From NCBI GenBank assembly GCA_021800795.1, contig JAJYYO010000002.1, forward strand, positions 129,354-193,353: DNA of 64,000 nucleotides, in the 5' to 3' direction. A model generated the notes under the pieces. The model did not search any database. It had not been told where the DNA came from and saw only the letters and a program-made list of their open reading frames with translations. Below are positions 46,100 through 54,834 of the stretch, piece after piece (positions within the stretch are counted from its first letter, which is position 1; each line of letters starts with the position of its first letter). Origin of the DNA: Pseudomonadota bacterium. GTDB taxonomy: Bacteria; Pseudomonadota; Gammaproteobacteria; Burkholderiales; Gallionellaceae. Position numbers and translations under genes: made by a program.

Positions 46100-46658
46100 T
46101 AAATCAGGAGCGAGGATTGAGGAGCGAGGAGTGAGTACAGAAAGCTGCTGCGCAGCGACACCGCTCCACTCCTCGCTTTGCTCTCCTCAACCCTCAATCC
46201 GCAATCCTGTCGTTGGCACCCTGCTCGCCTTCGATTTCGGCACGCAACGTATCGGCGTTGCCGTCGGCAACACGTTTTCATCCAGTTCGCAGCCCCTGAC
46301 CACCATAGCCGAGGAAAAAAACGACAGCCGTTTTGCTGCCATCGCGTCCCTCGTGAAAGAATGGCAGCCCTGCGCCCTGCTGGTGGGTCTGCCCGGCAAT
46401 GACGACGGGACGCCGCACGAGTTGACCGCGCTGTGCCGACGTTTCGCCAATCGTCTCCAGGGCCGCTTCAGTCTTCCCACGATACTGGTGGACGAGCGTT
46501 ATACTTCGCTGGCCGCCGGCAGCCAGTTGAACAAGGAAGGCATAAGAGGCCGTGCACAGAAGCGTTTGCTCGACCAGTATGCCGCGCAGCAAATTATGCA
46601 GGCCTATCTTGATGAACCTGCGGCGTGTGTAATATTAAGCAGAGGTGTACATGAATAA
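46083..46658 (+). CDS. ruvX: Putative Holliday junction resolvase RuvX (YqgF)
   Basis: The RNase H-like core begins at [21 protein letters not shown], with [15 protein letters not shown] and [12 protein letters not shown]. This family processes 16S rRNA ends and was first proposed as a resolvase. The core is normal in length but preceded by about 43 extra residues rich in Ser/Pro/Cys. No start codon exists right at the core; candidates are ATG 46083, ATG 46092 and GTG 46131. The extra residues are encoded by a heptamer-array inverted repeat, so repeat DNA has displaced the original start. The end overlaps pyrB. Confidence 0.9.
   Translation: MPDMPDKSGARIEERGVSTESCCAATPLHSSLCSPQPSIRNPVVGTLLAFDFGTQRIGVAVGNTFSSSSQPLTTIAEEKNDSRFAAIASLVKEWQPCALLVGLPGNDDGTPHELTALCRRFANRLQGRFSLPTILVDERYTSLAAGSQLNKEGIRGRAQKRLLDQYAAQQIMQAYLDEPAACVILSRGVHE
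46106..46208. repeat. Heptamer-array inverted repeat in the ruvX 5' coding region
   Basis: Left arm: aggagcg-aggattg-aggagcg-aggagtg (46106-46133). Right arm on the opposite strand: aggattg-cggattg-agggttg-aggagag-caaagcg-aggagtg (46167-46208). Both are 7-bp tandem arrays facing each other. It recalls the heptanucleotide STRR repeats of cyanobacteria. Confidence 0.7.
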
Positions 46659-47607
46659 TCCGCAGCTCAACAAGCAGGGCGAATTGCAGCACCTGTTGAC
46701 CACGGAAGGCTTGCCGGCGCACATCATGCGCGACATTCTCGACCGTGCCGCCTCTTTTCTTGAGGTCGCCGAAGGGCGCGAAATCAAGAAAGTGCCGCTC
46801 CTTCACGGCAAGTCGGTGTTCAATATCTTCTTCGAGAACAGCACGCGCACGCGCACCACCTTTGAAATCGCCGCCAAACGCCTGTCGGCGGATGTGGTCA
46901 ATCTGAACATCGGTTCGTCGTCCACCAGCAAGGGCGAAACGTTGCTGGATACCGTGGACAACCTGTGTGCGATGCATGCGGACATGTTCGTGGTGCGCCA
47001 TTCGCAAAGCGGCGCCGCGCACCTGATTGCGCGGCATGTCGCTCCCGAAATACACGTGATCAACGCGGGAGACGGGCGTCATGCGCACCCTACCCAGGCG
47101 TTGCTGGACATGTTCACCATCCGCCACTACAAAAAGGAATTTCATAATCTGCGCGTGGCCATCGTGGGCGACGTGCTGCACTCGCGTGTTGCGCGCTCAC
47201 AGATTCATGCGCTGACGACATTGGGTGTGCCGGAAGTGCGCGTGATCGCCCCGAAGACGCTGCTGCCGACCATGGTCGAGAATCTCGGCGTGCAGGTGTA
47301 TCACGACATGGCGAAGGGACTGAAGGATGTGGACGTGGTGCTGATGTTGCGTTTGCAGAATGAACGCATGCAGGGCGCCTTGCTTCCATCGGGACAGGAG
47401 TATTTCAAGAATTACGGGCTGACCGAGGAAAAGCTGGCCTATGCCAGAACGGATGCGATCGTGATGCATCCGGGGCCGATGAACCGCGGTATCGAAATCG
47501 ATTCGCGCGTGGCCGACGGCGCGCAATCCGTGATTCTGTCGCAGGTGACATTCGGCATCGCGGTGCGCATGGCAGTGATGAGCATACTGGCCGGGAGTCC
47601 GAAATGA
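46651..47607 (+). CDS. pyrB: Aspartate carbamoyltransferase catalytic subunit
   Basis: The start is the ATG at 46651; the track's GTG at 46645 adds two residues. The 318-aa protein has the carbamoyl-phosphate loop [26 protein letters not shown] and [13 protein letters not shown]. It joins carbamoyl phosphate and aspartate in pyrimidine synthesis. It is coupled by overlap to ruvX before it and pyrC' after it (ATGA). No PyrI regulatory subunit is present, which fits the PyrB-PyrC' class, where an inactive dihydroorotase holds the holoenzyme together. Confidence 0.95.
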   Translation: MNNPQLNKQGELQHLLTTEGLPAHIMRDILDRAASFLEVAEGREIKKVPLLHGKSVFNIFFENSTRTRTTFEIAAKRLSADVVNLNIGSSSTSKGETLLDTVDNLCAMHADMFVVRHSQSGAAHLIARHVAPEIHVINAGDGRHAHPTQALLDMFTIRHYKKEFHNLRVAIVGDVLHSRVARSQIHALTTLGVPEVRVIAPKTLLPTMVENLGVQVYHDMAKGLKDVDVVLMLRLQNERMQGALLPSGQEYFKNYGLTEEKLAYARTDAIVMHPGPMNRGIEIDSRVADGAQSVILSQVTFGIAVRMAVMSILAGSPK

Positions 47608-48905
47608 ATATCCACATCAAAAACGGTCGGTTGATCGACCCGAGAAACAACATCGACGCAAAGCTGGATGTGTATGTAATGGACAAGCGTATCGCGGCGA
47701 TAGGCCAGGCGCCGGACGGTTTTATGGCTGCTCAGGTGATCGACGCTGCCGGTATGATCGTGATCCCGGGGCTGATCGACCTTGCAGCAAGATTGAGAGA
47801 GCCGGGCTATGAATATATGGCCACGCTGGAGTCGGAAATGCTGGCTGCGGTGGCGGGCGGCGTGACCAGCCTGGCCTGTCCTCCCGACACCGACCCGCCG
47901 CTGGATGAACCTGGCCTGGTGGAAATGCTCAAGCACCGCGCACGCAACCTGAATCTGGCGCGCCTGTATCCGGTAGCCGCCCTGACCACTGCGCTCAAGG
48001 GTTGCGAGCTGACCGAAATGGCGGAGCTGGTGGATGCCGGCTGCGTCGCCTTCAGTCAGGCCGATGCGCCGCTCACCGATACCCGGGTGCTTTATCGTGC
48101 GATGCAATATGCCGCGACGTTCGGCTATTCGGTATGGCTGCGCCCGCAGGACAGTTTTCTGGCACGCGACGGCGTGGCGCATGACGGCGAAGTCGCGACG
48201 CGTTGCGGTTTGCCCGCCATCCCGGTGTGTGCCGAAACCATCGCGCTGGCGACGATGTTGTCCCTGGCGCGTGAAACCGGTGCGAAATTGCACATCTGTC
48301 GCCTGTCCAGTGCGGCAGGTGTGGAAATGATACGTACCGCCAAACAGCAAGGCCTGGCGGTGAGCTGTGACGTGACCATGAACCACGTACACCTGTCCGA
48401 GATGGACATCGGTTACTTCGACCCGAATTGCCGATTGACTCCGCCGCTGCGCAGTCTGCGTGACCGTGCAGCGCTGCGCGCCGGTTTGCTGGACGGTACC
48501 ATAGATGCCATCTGTTCCAACCACGCGCCGGTGGACGAAGATGCCAAGCAATTGCCATTTGCCGAAGCGGAATCCGGTGCAACAGGGCTGGAGTTGCTGC
48601 TGCCGTTGATATTGAAATGGGCGCAGCAGGAAAAAATTTCCCTGTCCGATGCGGTCGCGCGCGCCACGCTGCGACCCGCGCAGATACTGGGTCTGGATGC
48701 CGGCCATCTGAGCATCGGCGCGGCGGCCGATATGTGCGTGTTTGATCCGGAGGCCTGCTGGCGCGTGGAACCCGCAGCACTGAAGAGTCAGGGCAAAAAC
48801 ACGCCGTTTACCGGCATGGAGGTTCAGGGGCTCGTCCGCTACACGCTGGTTGACGGTAAAGTGGTCTATCAGAGCCAGGAATCAGGATTGAGGATCGAGG
48901 ATTGA
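47604..48905 (+). CDS. Dihydroorotase-like PyrC' lacking metal ligands
   Basis: The 433-aa amidohydrolase-fold protein aligns with dihydroorotase, but the metal site is broken: the HxH of PGL(V/I)DLHVHLREPG reads [14 protein letters not shown], and the HCED-type histidine reads WLRPQD. The later LHICRLSS and ICSNHAP histidines remain. Such proteins (PyrC', PyrX) are catalytically dead partners of PyrB in pseudomonads and other proteobacteria, so a true PyrC should exist elsewhere in the genome. The ATG overlaps the pyrB stop. The last codons ([10 protein letters not shown]) come from a heptamer repeat that runs past the stop. Confidence 0.93.
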   Translation: MNIHIKNGRLIDPRNNIDAKLDVYVMDKRIAAIGQAPDGFMAAQVIDAAGMIVIPGLIDLAARLREPGYEYMATLESEMLAAVAGGVTSLACPPDTDPPLDEPGLVEMLKHRARNLNLARLYPVAALTTALKGCELTEMAELVDAGCVAFSQADAPLTDTRVLYRAMQYAATFGYSVWLRPQDSFLARDGVAHDGEVATRCGLPAIPVCAETIALATMLSLARETGAKLHICRLSSAAGVEMIRTAKQQGLAVSCDVTMNHVHLSEMDIGYFDPNCRLTPPLRSLRDRAALRAGLLDGTIDAICSNHAPVDEDAKQLPFAEAESGATGLELLLPLILKWAQQEKISLSDAVARATLRPAQILGLDAGHLSIGAAADMCVFDPEACWRVEPAALKSQGKNTPFTGMEVQGLVRYTLVDGKVVYQSQESGLRIED

Positions 48906-48911
48906 GGATTG
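48884..48911 (+). repeat. Four direct heptamers at the pyrC' 3' end
   Basis: aggattg-aggatcg-aggattg-aggattg runs across the stop codon of pyrC'. It has the same unit type as the array in ruvX. Confidence 0.7.
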
Positions 48912-48959
48912 TAGGGGCGTAATTTATTGCGCCCACTTTTATAACGAATGCGAAATGCA

Positions 48960-49655
48960 ATGACGAGCGAAACAGAACCGCAGGTTGCCATGGTCGACCT
49001 GAAAAACAGCCTGACCGAAGAGGAGCGAGTCCAATTCGAGCAACAGTTGAGCGAAAAAAATCTTGAGCTTGAACGGGTCGTTGACCCGATGGCGCGTGTA
49101 CGGCTGAAGCTGGATATCGCCGAAATTCTGATCTGGCTGGAGCGCAACAAGGAAGCATGGAATATGGCGCGCACGGCGTTTGCTACCGCCCTGCAAAATG
49201 AGGAATGGCAGGACGCCGTGGAAGCCTGCAACGTGCTGTACCAGACCGGACAGTCAGATTCGATACCTGCGCTGGGTATGGGCGTCTGGCTGGCGGTGAC
49301 TTTTCCGGTTGCGCCTGAACTCACCTTCGCCATGCTCGACCATATCGTCAGCGAAACGCCGAGCCATGCGGATGGTGCGGCGCTCGCAGCCGTCACGGCA
49401 CGCTATGTGATCGACATGCGCGCCGACGATGGGGAGCATGAAGACTGGAGTTTGCTGGCCAATGATCTGATCGCCCGCGTAGCCTTACGCCACAGCAAGG
49501 TGCAGGACCAGCAGGCGCTCAACGCGTGGATGGATAAGCTGGGTTTGCGCGACCCGCAGGTATTTCTGCCGCGTCTGAGTCAGGTGGTGAATGCCATCGT
49601 CGGCGATTCGTGGTGGTTCGACCGCAACGAGCTGCGCGATAAATTGCCGGAATAG
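48960..49655 (+). CDS. Conserved hypothetical helical protein
   Basis: I use the ATG at 48960 (MTSETEPQVAMVDLKNSL). The 231-aa protein is soluble and mainly helical, with TPR-like spacing (LDIAEILIWLERNKEAWNMARTAFATALQNEEWQDAVEACNVLYQ) and a Trp-rich end (VGDSWWFDRNELRDKLPE). No catalytic motif is visible. I recall similar genes in this position in other betaproteobacteria, but no function. It stands alone between pyrC' and prlC, about 90 bp before the latter. Confidence 0.8.
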   Translation: MTSETEPQVAMVDLKNSLTEEERVQFEQQLSEKNLELERVVDPMARVRLKLDIAEILIWLERNKEAWNMARTAFATALQNEEWQDAVEACNVLYQTGQSDSIPALGMGVWLAVTFPVAPELTFAMLDHIVSETPSHADGAALAAVTARYVIDMRADDGEHEDWSLLANDLIARVALRHSKVQDQQALNAWMDKLGLRDPQVFLPRLSQVVNAIVGDSWWFDRNELRDKLPE

Positions 49656-49744
49656 CAGTTTATTGGGCGAGCCGTGCTATAGCCGTTTCGTAGTAAAATG
49701 CGACCGTCAGTTTTCCCACAGAACTATTTATCTTCAACCTGCTC

Positions 49745-51853
49745 ATGAACCCACTCCTGGATTTTACCGGTCTGCCGCGCTTTGCGGAGATCCAACCCGA
49801 ACATGTTGCACCGGCGATCGAGAAACTGCTGGCGGAATGCCGCACGCTGGTCGCCTATCTGCTGGCCGACAAGAAGCCGCCTACCTGGCAGAATTTCGTG
49901 GTTCCGATGGAAGATGCACATGAGCGATTGTCGCGCGCCTGGGGGCCGGTCGCTCATCTGAATGCGGTGATGAATTCACCCGAGTTGCGCGAAGCTTATA
50001 ACACCACGCTGCCGGTGATCACCCAGTATTACGCGGAGCTCGGGCAGAACCTTGAATTGTTCAATAAATTCAAACAATTGCGAAATAGTCCCGAATTCGG
50101 AAAACTGAATGCGACGCGCCAAAAAATCATCGAGAACGAGTTGCGCGATTTCCGTCTGGGTGGCGCCGAGTTGCCGGAAGACAAGAAGGCGCGCTATCTG
50201 GAAATCCAGGAGCGTCAGTCCGAGTTGTCATCGAAATTTTCGGACAACCTGCTGGATGCCACCAACGACTTCACGCTGATCGTTGAAAATTCTCCCTCAT
50301 CCCAAAGCCCCCTCGCTTCGCTCTCCCCCTCTCAAGGGGGAAGGGGCGAGCGTGGCTCTGATGAGCCGAAAATACCCGATGAACTTGCCGGCCTGCCGGA
50401 AGATGCCTTGCAAGCCGCGCACGAAGCGGCTGTCGAGTCAGGCAAAACGGGATGGCTGTTTACCCTGAAAGCGCCGTCCTATATGCCGGTGATGCAATTC
50501 GCAGACAACCGAGAACTGCGCGAAAAAATGTACCGCGCTTATGCCACGCGCGCCTCTGAATTCGGTAAACCCGAATGGGACAATTCACCGCTGATCAATG
50601 AAATCGTGCAGTTGCGCGGTGAAGAGGCGCGCCTGCTGGGATTCAATAATTACGGCGAATTGTCGCTGGCTGCCAAGATGGCGGAGAGCCCTCAGCAGGT
50701 TGTTGATTTCATGCGCGAACTGGCGCAGCGCGCAAGGCCGTTTGCCGAGAAGGATCTGGCGGAGCTGCGCGAATTTGCGCGCGCTGAGTTGGGCATCGAT
50801 GAACTGCATTCCTGGGATACCACCTATGCAAGCGAGAAGCTGCGCGAGCGGCGCTACGCTTTTTCCGAGCAGGAAGTGAAGGAATATTTCCCTGAAGACG
50901 CGGTGCTGGCCGGATTGTTCAAGCTGGTCGAAACGCTGTATGGTCTGCATATCGTGGCATCCACAGCACCCGTATGGCATGAGAGCGTGCGATTCTTCGA
51001 CATCCGCGATGCGCAAGGCGGGATTGTCGGGCAATTCTATTTCGATCTGTATGCCAGAGCCAGCAAGCGCGGCGGGGCGTGGATGGACGACGTGATCACG
51101 CGCCGGCGTCTGGATGAGGGCATACAGACGCCGGTGGCCTGCATGAACTGCAATTTTTCGGCGCCAGTCGGCGGCAAACCCGCCGTGTTCACGCACGATG
51201 AAGTTATCACGCTGTTCCACGAGTTCGGTCACGGCCTGCATCACCTGCTGACCGAAGTGGAAGACCTGGGCGTGTCCGGCATCAACGGCGTGGAATGGGA
51301 TGCGGTCGAACTGCCCAGTCAGTTCATGGAAAATTACTGCTGGGAATGGGACGTGCTGTGCGGCATGACGCGTCATGTGACAAGCGGAGAACCGCTGCCG
51401 CGCGCGCTGTTCGACAAGATGCTGGCGGCCAAAAACTTCCAGAGCGGTTTGCAGACGCTGCGCCAGATCGAGTTCGCCTTGTTCGACATGCTGATGCACA
51501 GCACCTTCGATGCGGGGGGCGACCAGACCATCTTGCAGTTGCTCGATGAAGTGCGTAAAGAGGTGGCAGTGCTGATCCCGCCTGAATTTAACCGCTTCCC
51601 GCACAGCTTTTCGCATATCTTCGCGGGCGGTTACGGCGCGGGCTATTACAGCTACAAATGGGCGGAGGTGTTGTCCGCGGATGCCTATAGCCTGTTCGAG
51701 GAGCATGGCGTGCTCAATCCGGATGTCGGTGCGCGTTTTCGCGCGGAAATCCTGGCGGTTGGCGGCTCGCGCGGTGCGATGCAATCGTTCGCGGCATTCC
51801 GTGGGCGCGAACCTTCCATCGATGCGCTGTTGCGCCATAACGGTTTAGCCTGA
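49745..51853 (+). CDS. prlC: Oligopeptidase A (M3 metallopeptidase)
   Basis: The 702-aa cytoplasmic peptidase has the zinc motif HEFGHGLHH, the third-ligand region [21 protein letters not shown] and [22 protein letters not shown]. It degrades short peptides and cleaved signal peptides. The chain carries a repeat-encoded insert ([21 protein letters not shown]) near residue 190, between FTLIVEN and the conserved LAGLPEDAL, in the N-terminal helical part away from the active site. Length is therefore about 20 above the usual 680. It marks the left border of accessory island 2. Confidence 0.95.
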   Translation: MNPLLDFTGLPRFAEIQPEHVAPAIEKLLAECRTLVAYLLADKKPPTWQNFVVPMEDAHERLSRAWGPVAHLNAVMNSPELREAYNTTLPVITQYYAELGQNLELFNKFKQLRNSPEFGKLNATRQKIIENELRDFRLGGAELPEDKKARYLEIQERQSELSSKFSDNLLDATNDFTLIVENSPSSQSPLASLSPSQGGRGERGSDEPKIPDELAGLPEDALQAAHEAAVESGKTGWLFTLKAPSYMPVMQFADNRELREKMYRAYATRASEFGKPEWDNSPLINEIVQLRGEEARLLGFNNYGELSLAAKMAESPQQVVDFMRELAQRARPFAEKDLAELREFARAELGIDELHSWDTTYASEKLRERRYAFSEQEVKEYFPEDAVLAGLFKLVETLYGLHIVASTAPVWHESVRFFDIRDAQGGIVGQFYFDLYARASKRGGAWMDDVITRRRLDEGIQTPVACMNCNFSAPVGGKPAVFTHDEVITLFHEFGHGLHHLLTEVEDLGVSGINGVEWDAVELPSQFMENYCWEWDVLCGMTRHVTSGEPLPRALFDKMLAAKNFQSGLQTLRQIEFALFDMLMHSTFDAGGDQTILQLLDEVRKEVAVLIPPEFNRFPHSFSHIFAGGYGAGYYSYKWAEVLSADAYSLFEEHGVLNPDVGARFRAEILAVGGSRGAMQSFAAFRGREPSIDALLRHNGLA
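50291..50356. repeat. In-frame palindromic repeat in prlC
   Basis: tctccctcatcccaaagccc, then cctcgcttcgctctccccct and ctcaagggggaaggggcgag form a G/C-rich family copy with a longer loop. It encodes [20 protein letters not shown] in frame. Confidence 0.8.
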
Positions 51854-51932
51854 TATATCTAGTGGAGGCCTGTCCTGCGGCTGGGCCGAAACTGGCTGTA
51901 CAGTAGCCGGCAATCTAATTTGCAAGGCTCAA

Positions 51933-53675
51933 ATGAATCACTCCACACTATCGTCCTTCATCTGGTCTGTTGCCGATCTTCTGCGCGGTGATTTCAAGCA
52001 ATCCGAATACGGCAAGGTTATTTTGCCGTTCACGGTGTTGCGCCGTCTGGACTGTGTGCTGGAAGCGACCAAGCCTGCCGTGTTGGTCGAACTGGACGCA
52101 AAACAGCAAGCCGGACTGAATCCTGAACCGTTCCTGTTGCGCAAAGCCGGACAGAGTTTCTACAATACTTCACCGCTGGATATGAAGAAGCTGATGGGCG
52201 ATCAGGATCACATCCGCGAGAACCTGTACAGCTACGTTCAATCATTTTCTCCCGCCGTGCGCGACATCTTCGAGCGGTTCGACTTTCACACCCTGGTTGA
52301 TCGCCTCGCCAAATCCGACCTGCTGTATCAAGTCACCGAGAAGTTCGCGCAGATCGACTTGCATCCCGATGTGGTCAGCAACAGTCAGATGGGACTGGTG
52401 TTCGAGGAGTTGATCCGCAAGTTTGCCGAAATCTCCAACGAGACTGCCGGGGAGCATTTCACCCCGCGTGAAGTCATCCGCCTGATGGTCAACTTGCTGT
52501 TCATCGAAGATGACGATGTACTGTCCAAGCCGGGTGTCGTGCGTACCATTTACGACCCCACCGCAGGCACGGGCGGAATGCTGTCCATCGCAGGTGAATA
52601 TCTGGACGAGCATAACCCGGAAGCGCGGCTCACCATGTTCGGGCAGGAGCTGAATGACGAATCCTACGCCATCTGCAAAGCCGACATGCTTATTAAGGGG
52701 CAGGATGTCGCCAATATCATGCCGGGCAACACCCTGTCGGATGATGGACACCTGCACAAGAAATTCGACTACATGCTGTCCAATCCGCCCTTCGGCGTGG
52801 AGTGGAAGAAGGTCGAATCGGTGATCCGCAAGGAACACGAACAGCAAGGTTTCAACGGACGTTTCGGCCCCGGCTTGCCGCGTGTGTCGGACGGTTCGTT
52901 GCTGTTTCTGCTGCACTTGGTCAACAAGATGCGCCCCGCCGCCGAGGGTGGCAGTCGCTTCGGTATCGTACTGAACGGATCACCGCTGTTCACCGGCGGC
53001 GCAGGTTCGGGCGAGAGTGAAATCCGCCGCTATGTGCTGGAAAATGATCTGGTCGAAGCTATCATCGGCCTGCCCACGGATATGTTCTACAACACGGGTA
53101 TCAGCACTTACGTCTGGATACTCTCCAACCGTAAGCCGGAAGCCCGCCGTGGCTACGTGCAACTGATCGACGCTTCCGGCATGTGGCAGAAGATGCGCAA
53201 GAGCCTCGGCAACAAGCGTCGCGAAATGTCTGATGCGCACATCGCTGAAGTCACCCGCTTGTTTGGCGAGTTTCAGGAAGGCGAACAAAACGACAGGCCG
53301 GTCAGCCGTATCTTCAAAAATGCAGACTTTGGCTACCGCACCATCACCGTCGAACGCCCCTTGCGCGATGCGGCAGGCAAGATTGTGCTGGGCGAAAAGG
53401 GTAAACTGAAAGGCAAGCCGCAATCGGATAGCAGTCTGCGCGATACTGAAAACGTGCCGCTTTCCGAGGATGTGGAAAGTTACTTCAAGCGCGAAGTATT
53501 GCCCCATGCGCCCGATGCGTGGATAGCCCAAGACAAAACCAAAGTAGGTTACGAAATCCCGTTCAATCGCCACTTCTACGTGTTCCAGCCGCCGCGCCCG
53601 CTGGCAGAAATCGATGCGGAATTGAAGCAATGCACTGATCGGATTTTGACCATGATCGCGGGGCTGTCAGCATGA
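51933..53675 (+). CDS. hsdM: Type I RM DNA methyltransferase subunit HsdM (system 2)
   Basis: The 580-aa protein has the HsdM N domain ([36 protein letters not shown]), SAM motif [18 protein letters not shown], catalytic NPPF ([12 protein letters not shown]) and a long C-terminal region. It is clearly different from HsdM of system 1 (different N domain and motif spacing), so the two systems belong to different type I families rather than being a duplication. No repeat insertion is seen in this gene. It starts 79 bp after prlC; the operon continues through a DUF1016 gene, hsdS, fic and hsdR. Confidence 0.94.
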   Translation: MNHSTLSSFIWSVADLLRGDFKQSEYGKVILPFTVLRRLDCVLEATKPAVLVELDAKQQAGLNPEPFLLRKAGQSFYNTSPLDMKKLMGDQDHIRENLYSYVQSFSPAVRDIFERFDFHTLVDRLAKSDLLYQVTEKFAQIDLHPDVVSNSQMGLVFEELIRKFAEISNETAGEHFTPREVIRLMVNLLFIEDDDVLSKPGVVRTIYDPTAGTGGMLSIAGEYLDEHNPEARLTMFGQELNDESYAICKADMLIKGQDVANIMPGNTLSDDGHLHKKFDYMLSNPPFGVEWKKVESVIRKEHEQQGFNGRFGPGLPRVSDGSLLFLLHLVNKMRPAAEGGSRFGIVLNGSPLFTGGAGSGESEIRRYVLENDLVEAIIGLPTDMFYNTGISTYVWILSNRKPEARRGYVQLIDASGMWQKMRKSLGNKRREMSDAHIAEVTRLFGEFQEGEQNDRPVSRIFKNADFGYRTITVERPLRDAAGKIVLGEKGKLKGKPQSDSSLRDTENVPLSEDVESYFKREVLPHAPDAWIAQDKTKVGYEIPFNRHFYVFQPPRPLAEIDAELKQCTDRILTMIAGLSA

Positions 53676-53692
53676 GTGCTACCCTGTATAAT
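53664..53692 (+). promoter_or_regulatory. Putative strong promoter before the DUF1016 gene
   Basis: ctgtca at 53664 and a perfect tataat at 53687 are spaced by 17 nt; the -35 overlaps the end of hsdM. A transcript from about 53699 would run at once into the terminator-like hairpin at 53705-53746. Confidence 0.55.
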
Positions 53693-53704
53693 CGCGTTCA
53701 TACA

Positions 53705-53746
53705 CCCGCCATGCCTCTCAACGATGCACACTTTGGCGGGTTTTTT
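53705..53746 (+). terminator. Intrinsic terminator or attenuator in the DUF1016 leader
   Basis: cccgcc at 53705-53710 pairs with ggcggg at 53735-53740, followed by six T residues. The 24-nt loop is long. It lies between a strong promoter-like sequence and the DUF1016 start at 53764, so it could attenuate this gene or end a short RNA of about 45 nt. Confidence 0.6.
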
Positions 53747-53763
53747 GTTTCAGGATGCCACCA

Positions 53764-54834
53764 ATGACAACTGAACCTGGCAATCTCGCACCACACAGCG
53801 AGCTGTATGCAAACATCCGCGCCGTACTCTTGGCGGCGCGCACCCGTGTTCGCCAAACCGTCAACGATGCGATGGTGCAAACCTATTGGCAGATTGGCCG
53901 CTTGATCGTCGAAGGTGAACAAGGCGGCGAAGCTCGCGCAGAATATGGAAAACGTGTACTCCCTGAGCTGGCGAAACGCCTCTCGGCAGAATTCGGCAAG
54001 GGATTTTCCGTCACCAATCTGAAGCTGTTCCGGCAGTTTTATCTGGCTTTCCCAATTAGTCACACGCTGTGTGACCAATCCGGTTTGGGGCGTTTAAGCT
54101 GGTCGCATTTCCGCAATTTATTGCGGGTGGAGGACATCAAGGCGCGTGAATGGTATGCCAAAGAAGCCGCCGAGCAGGGTTGGAGCGTACGCGCGCTGGA
54201 TCGCCAAATCAGCACGCTGTTTTACGAGCGCTTACTGGGTAGTCAGGATAAGGCCGGGGTGCGCATCGAAGCAGCGGTGCGCATTGCCGAACAAGCCCCC
54301 GCCGATCCGCGCGACTTCATCCGCGACCCGTATGTGCTCGAATTCCTCGGCGTGCAGGCCGATGCCGGGCTGTATGAGCAAGACCTCGAACAAGGCCTGC
54401 TCGATCAACTGCAAAAATTTCTCATGGAACTGGGCAAAGGCTTCGCCTTCGTCGCGCGGCAAAAGCACCTGCGGGTGGAAGGCGAAGAGTGTTTTGTCGA
54501 CCTCGTTTTCTACAACTACCTGCTCAAATGCTTCGTGCTCATCGACCTCAAAGTGGGCAAGCTCGCCCATCAGGATGTCGGGCAAATAGACATGTACGTG
54601 CGCGTGTTTGAAGAACAATACCGCAACGAAGGCGACAACCCCACGCTGGGCCTGATCCTGTGTTCCGAGCGCAATGCCGCCGTCGCCAAATACTCCCTGC
54701 TGGCAGACAACCCGCAACTCTTTGCCAGCAAATACCGTTTTATCCTCCCCTCCGAGGCCGAACTGCAAGCCGAGCTGGAACGCGACCGCGCGTTGCTTGA
54801 AGCAAACCAAATGAGCAACGAGGGTGACGCATGA
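53764..54834 (+). CDS. DUF1016 / YhcG-family PDDEXK nuclease-like protein
   Basis: I use the ATG at 53764; the track start is three codons earlier. The 356-aa protein has the DUF1016 N-terminal helical domain (QTYWQIGRLIVEGEQGGEARAEYGKRVL...LSAEFGKGFSVTNLKLFRQFY) and a C-terminal PD-(D/E)xK domain: EGEECFVDLVFYNYLLKC then VLIDLKVGKLAHQDVGQIDMY, which keeps the D and D-L-K residues. Family members often sit inside type I RM loci, and nuclease activity is predicted for them. Its end overlaps hsdS by four bases (ATGA). Its own promoter and attenuator-like leader separate it from hsdM. Confidence 0.88.
   Translation: MTTEPGNLAPHSELYANIRAVLLAARTRVRQTVNDAMVQTYWQIGRLIVEGEQGGEARAEYGKRVLPELAKRLSAEFGKGFSVTNLKLFRQFYLAFPISHTLCDQSGLGRLSWSHFRNLLRVEDIKAREWYAKEAAEQGWSVRALDRQISTLFYERLLGSQDKAGVRIEAAVRIAEQAPADPRDFIRDPYVLEFLGVQADAGLYEQDLEQGLLDQLQKFLMELGKGFAFVARQKHLRVEGEECFVDLVFYNYLLKCFVLIDLKVGKLAHQDVGQIDMYVRVFEEQYRNEGDNPTLGLILCSERNAAVAKYSLLADNPQLFASKYRFILPSEAELQAELERDRALLEANQMSNEGDA

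Noticed and set aside
47439-48707. 422-aa minus-strand ORF opposite pyrB and pyrC'
   Set aside because: Long, but rich in Arg/His/Gln and without motifs. It is antisense to well-supported pyrimidine genes.
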